Shown here piece by piece: positions 6,120-8,394 of a stretch of 8,394 nucleotides of DNA. The translations under genes and the position numbers were made by a program. The stretch comes from an uncultured Parabacteroides sp. Its GTDB lineage: Bacteria; Bacteroidota; Bacteroidia; Bacteroidales; Tannerellaceae. The notes beneath the pieces are model-generated. The model did not search any database, was not told the DNA's origin, and saw only the letters and a list, made by a program, of their open reading frames with translations. The first letter of the stretch is position 1, and each line of letters starts with the position of its first letter. The stretch covers positions 1 to 8,394 of the forward strand of contig CAMTPG010000096.1 of the NCBI GenBank assembly GCA_947074335.1. The letters run 5' to 3'.

Positions 6120-7301
6120 TTATTTATACGATTCTTGATAAATCCGGATGCAATCCTCTTTTGTGAGTTGCTCGCGATCGCAGGCAAAAAGGAAGCTCAT
6201 GGTCTCCATGGCATTATCTGCGAATTTGCCGAATTCATCGGGTGTAATGCCATAATCAGACATTTTGAGTTCCGATACACCGCAATCTTCCTGCAGTTTC
6301 ACCAGCATGGTGATAAAATCTTCAGGCTTCGAAGCCTCTTTCATGCCCATCAGCTGAGCCATGCGTATAAATCGCTCCGGAGCAATGCCGCGGGCAATAA
6401 AATGCGAATAATAGGCTTTGCTGATCATAATCAGTCCGGCGCCATGCGGCAATTCCTGATGATAAGCACTCATGGCATGTTCCAGCGAATGCTCGCTGGT
6501 GCAGGCGCCCACACACATCACAAAGCCCGAAATGGTATTGCCAAACATCACATGTTCGCGTGCTGTCAGATCATTTCCCGTTTTCACGGCGCGCGGCAGA
6601 TATTTCGAAACATTTTCGATGACGGTCTGTGCATACATATCGCTCAGCAGATTTGTGCCGGTAGATATAAAGGCCTCTGTGCTGTGAAAAAGTGCATCGA
6701 AACCCTGATAAGCAGTAAGCAGCGGCGGAACACTTGCTGTAAGATCGGGATCTACAATCGAGATCACCGGAAAGAGTGACGGATGCATAAGCGCTGTTTT
6801 TTCGCGCAGTGTTTCGTGTGTGATTACAGCTCCGCAATCGGCCTCCGATCCGGTTCCGGCTGTTGTGGTGATTGCCACAATGGGAAGCGGCGGATTATCG
6901 ATCTCTTTTCCCTTTCCGCTGCCAAAGGTGATGAAATCCCATAAATCGCCCTCATTGGTTGCGGCCGTGGCAATGCCTTTCGAAGCATCCATTACACTGC
7001 CTCCGCCCAAAGCAACAATAAAATCGCAATCGTTTTCGTGCGCTTTCACGGCGCCTTCCATAACGGTAGAGCGAAGCGGGTTAGGCTCAATTTTATCAAA
7101 TAACACATAGGCTACGCCGGCTTTTTTCAGTTCCTCTTCGGTACGTGCCAGGTAGCCGTTGGCTATTGTTGATTTTCCGTTCGAGATAACCAGCAGTGCC
7201 TTTTTACCGGGCAGTTCCTGTTCGTGCAGCTTATTGAGTGAGCCGCGACCAAAAATTACATTCGTCGGAATGTATTGATTAAATGCTTTTTGTGTTTCCA
7301 T
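6120..7301 (-). CDS. Iron-containing (group III) alcohol dehydrogenase
   Basis: This enzyme interconverts alcohols and aldehydes or ketones with NAD(P)(H), as in the FucO/YqhD/butanol dehydrogenase family. The 393-residue protein is full length. It shows the nucleotide-binding ALGGGSVMDASKG (97-109) and AITTTAGTGSEA (143-154). The metal-binding set, aligned by eye to FucO, is D202 and H206 (GFDALFHSTEAF), H271 (SEHSLEHA) and H286 (LPHGAG), with the conserved extra histidine H275. All ligands are present, so an active enzyme is expected; whether the metal is Fe or Zn cannot be told. ATG 7301 lies 11 bp after the stop of the flavodoxin-fold gene, implying one transcript. An aldehyde dehydrogenase lies just upstream, suggesting shared handling of an aldehyde. 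Substrate is unknown. Confidence 0.93.
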   Translation of the reverse strand: METQKAFNQYIPTNVIFGRGSLNKLHEQELPGKKALLVISNGKSTIANGYLARTEEELKKAGVAYVLFDKIEPNPLRSTVMEGAVKAHENDCDFIVALGGGSVMDASKGIATAATNEGDLWDFITFGSGKGKEIDNPPLPIVAITTTAGTGSEADCGAVITHETLREKTALMHPSLFPVISIVDPDLTASVPPLLTAYQGFDALFHSTEAFISTGTNLLSDMYAQTVIENVSKYLPRAVKTGNDLTAREHVMFGNTISGFVMCVGACTSEHSLEHAMSAYHQELPHGAGLIMISKAYYSHFIARGIAPERFIRMAQLMGMKEASKPEDFITMLVKLQEDCGVSELKMSDYGITPDEFGKFADNAMETMSFLFACDREQLTKEDCIRIYQESYK

Positions 7302-7312
7302 TATGATCTTGT

Positions 7313-7843
7313 TTAGATGGATTTTCCCATATCAAACGCCTCCTGCATGGCCGGAAGCGGTATAATTTCTCCTTTATTCCAGGCGCCTACGCCGCGAATG
7401 GTACCTTTGTGTGTCGGATTTTCCAGACAATCCAGCAGTCCCTGAAATTCGACGATGGCTTTATCCACGGCTTTATTTTCGGGATCGGCTGCGGTCAGGA
7501 TGTAATAAAAATCTTTGTCCGTAATCTCGGTATATCGGGCACAACAGCGGTCGATCAGCGTTTTTAACTGACCGCACATGGTATAAAAATAGATGGGCGA
7601 GGCAAAAACAATCACATCGGCGGCGATGAGTTTTTCGAGGATTTCGCTCATATCGTCTTTTTGCGAACAGATATGTTTGTCGTAACATACGCCGCAACCG
7701 GTGCAGTAACCGATTTTTTTGTCGCGCAGGAATATTTTTTCTGCCGTATGACCGACACTTTCGGCGCCGCGCATAAATTCATCGCAAAGCAGGTCCGAAT
7801 TACCTTTGCGACGAGGTGAAGAAGAGATGATTAATACATGCAT
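7313..7843 (-). CDS. Flavodoxin-fold NAD(P)H oxidoreductase with cysteine cluster (iron-sulfur flavoprotein-like)
   Basis: This 176-residue cytoplasmic protein belongs to the NADPH-dependent FMN reductase/flavodoxin-fold group. The FMN phosphate-binding loop is at residues 7-16 (SSSPRRKGNS), and the second flavin-contacting loop is SPIYFYTMCGQLK (82-94). Between them is a compact C-x2-C-x2-C-x5-C cluster (C47, C50, C53, C59; GYCTGCGVCYDKHIC), resembling the cluster-binding segment of iron-sulfur flavoproteins. Many gut-type flavodoxin-family proteins carry similar cysteines without a proven cluster, so Fe-S binding is an inference. The frame extends 19 codons upstream to 7900, but the fold starts at the chosen ATG (MHVLIISSSP) and a -7 element lies inside the extension. 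It is the first gene of a likely pair with the alcohol dehydrogenase and could supply or remove electrons. Confidence 0.87.
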   Translation of the reverse strand: MHVLIISSSPRRKGNSDLLCDEFMRGAESVGHTAEKIFLRDKKIGYCTGCGVCYDKHICSQKDDMSEILEKLIAADVIVFASPIYFYTMCGQLKTLIDRCCARYTEITDKDFYYILTAADPENKAVDKAIVEFQGLLDCLENPTHKGTIRGVGAWNKGEIIPLPAMQEAFDMGKSI

Positions 7844-7875
7844 ATTTTTAAATGATCTGATAAATACTATACCTG

Positions 7876-7883
7876 CAAAAATA
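7876..7883 (-). promoter_or_regulatory. -7 element upstream of the flavodoxin-fold gene
   Basis: The - strand reads TATTTTTG, identical to the -7 element of the TPR/HTH regulator, 32 nt before ATG 7843. No TTG lies near -33. If real, the flavodoxin-alcohol dehydrogenase pair can be transcribed apart from the aldehyde dehydrogenase gene, whose stop is 129 bp upstream. No terminator is evident in that gap. Confidence 0.5.
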
Positions 7884-7972
7884 AGGATTGCCCGGCGCAA
7901 CGGGATTACACAATTTACGGTTCATTGTATACATATTACGGAATCCCTTTTTACCTCTTGATGCGATTTGAT

Positions 7973-8394
7973 TTACAACACCTTCTTAATCCATTTCAAC
8001 TTCTCTTCGGAATAGGGCGGATAACGCAACGGCGTTTCGCCCCAGTCGGCTTTATCAAGTATTGATTTTTGATGCGAGAAGGTCAGAAATCCATACACAC
8101 CGTGATAATGTCCCGTTCCCGAATTTCCGATGCCGCCAAACGGCATCCGGTCGTTTGTAATGTGCATCACCGTATCATTGATACAGCCGCCGCCAAACGA
8201 TATATCCTGCAGATAACGCTCTTTTTCTTCCTGCTTATCGGTAAACAAATATGCGGAAAGCGGTTTTGGCCGCTTGCGTATCTCGGCAAAGACATCACTC
8301 AGTTGGTTGAAATGAAGAATCGGGAGCACCGGACCGAATATCTCTTCCTGCATCACGGCATCGTTCCAGTCTACCGGATTTAAAAGCGTCGGTT
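7973..8394 (-). CDS. Aldehyde dehydrogenase, class 3-like, C-terminal part (gene truncated by window edge)
   Basis: This enzyme oxidises aldehydes to carboxylates with NAD(P). Only the last 139 residues are in the window; the frame is open to its right edge, reading PTLLNPVDWNDAVMQEEIFG, so the GTG at 8356 is an internal valine and not a start. The visible part holds the family motif QEEIFGPVLPIL, FGGGCINDT, and the C-terminal PFGGIGNSGTGHYHG and FLTFSHQKSIL. The latter pair resembles ALDH class 3 (fatty/aromatic aldehyde) enzymes more than classes 1 and 2. The catalytic cysteine, general base and cofactor-binding loop lie outside. It points the same way as the flavodoxin-fold and alcohol dehydrogenase genes and probably works on the same or a related aldehyde. 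Confidence 0.93.
   Translation of the reverse strand, partial: PTLLNPVDWNDAVMQEEIFGPVLPILHFNQLSDVFAEIRKRPKPLSAYLFTDKQEEKERYLQDISFGGGCINDTVMHITNDRMPFGGIGNSGTGHYHGVYGFLTFSHQKSILDKADWGETPLRYPPYSEEKLKWIKKVL

Noticed and set aside
6135..6779. 214-codon open frame on the + strand opposite the alcohol dehydrogenase
   Set aside because: The dehydrogenase on the other strand has all family motifs, while this translation has none and is rich in H, I and C as expected of a shadow frame.
7891..7904. CCCG/CGGG hairpin upstream of the flavodoxin-fold gene as a terminator of the aldehyde dehydrogenase
   Set aside because: The stem is only 4 bp and has no T-run on the - strand.

Overview
The window looks like chromosomal DNA of a Bacteroidota member, most likely order Bacteroidales. 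Three things point there. Several genes are preceded by the phylum's characteristic -7 element TAnnTTTG, twice with a TTG exactly 19 bp upstream. Start codons have A/T-rich leaders without clear Shine-Dalgarno sequences. One gene encodes a membrane TPR/helix-turn-helix regulator of a kind typical of Bacteroidota. The genus cannot be read from the sequence.

Left part (1-2112, + strand): the end of lpxK (lipid A 4'-kinase) overlaps thiL (thiamine-monophosphate kinase) by an ATGA junction. A tRNA-Phe(GAA) follows with its own promoter and a strong intrinsic terminator. From about 2113 to 2300 there are hairpins but no gene; they probably end transcription from both directions.

Middle part (2301-5760, all - strand): a Gfo/Idh/MocA-type NAD(P)-dependent oxidoreductase lies downstream of a DUF6377-like protein with a predicted signal peptide, periplasmic helical repeats, one membrane helix, a coiled coil and a cytoplasmic HTH. 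A small VOC (glyoxalase-fold) metalloprotein sits upstream of that. The regulator and the VOC gene each have a recognisable promoter, which argues for start codons well inside the longest open frames.

Right part (5761-8394, - strand): a 359-bp intergenic region carries an unusual cluster of short repeats: three 22-bp direct repeats, then four TTGTACAA-type palindromes at an exact 23-bp pitch. These create two mutually exclusive hairpins, one of which can serve as terminator for the gene before it. Beyond it lie a class-3-like aldehyde dehydrogenase (partial), a flavodoxin-fold protein with a four-cysteine cluster and an iron-type alcohol dehydrogenase. The last two are 11 bp apart and probably cotranscribed. 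Together they look like a small aldehyde/alcohol redox module.

Most of the window is ordinary metabolism. The least explained parts are the repeat cluster at 5881-6031, the transmembrane HTH regulator with its unknown targets, and the substrate of the redox module.
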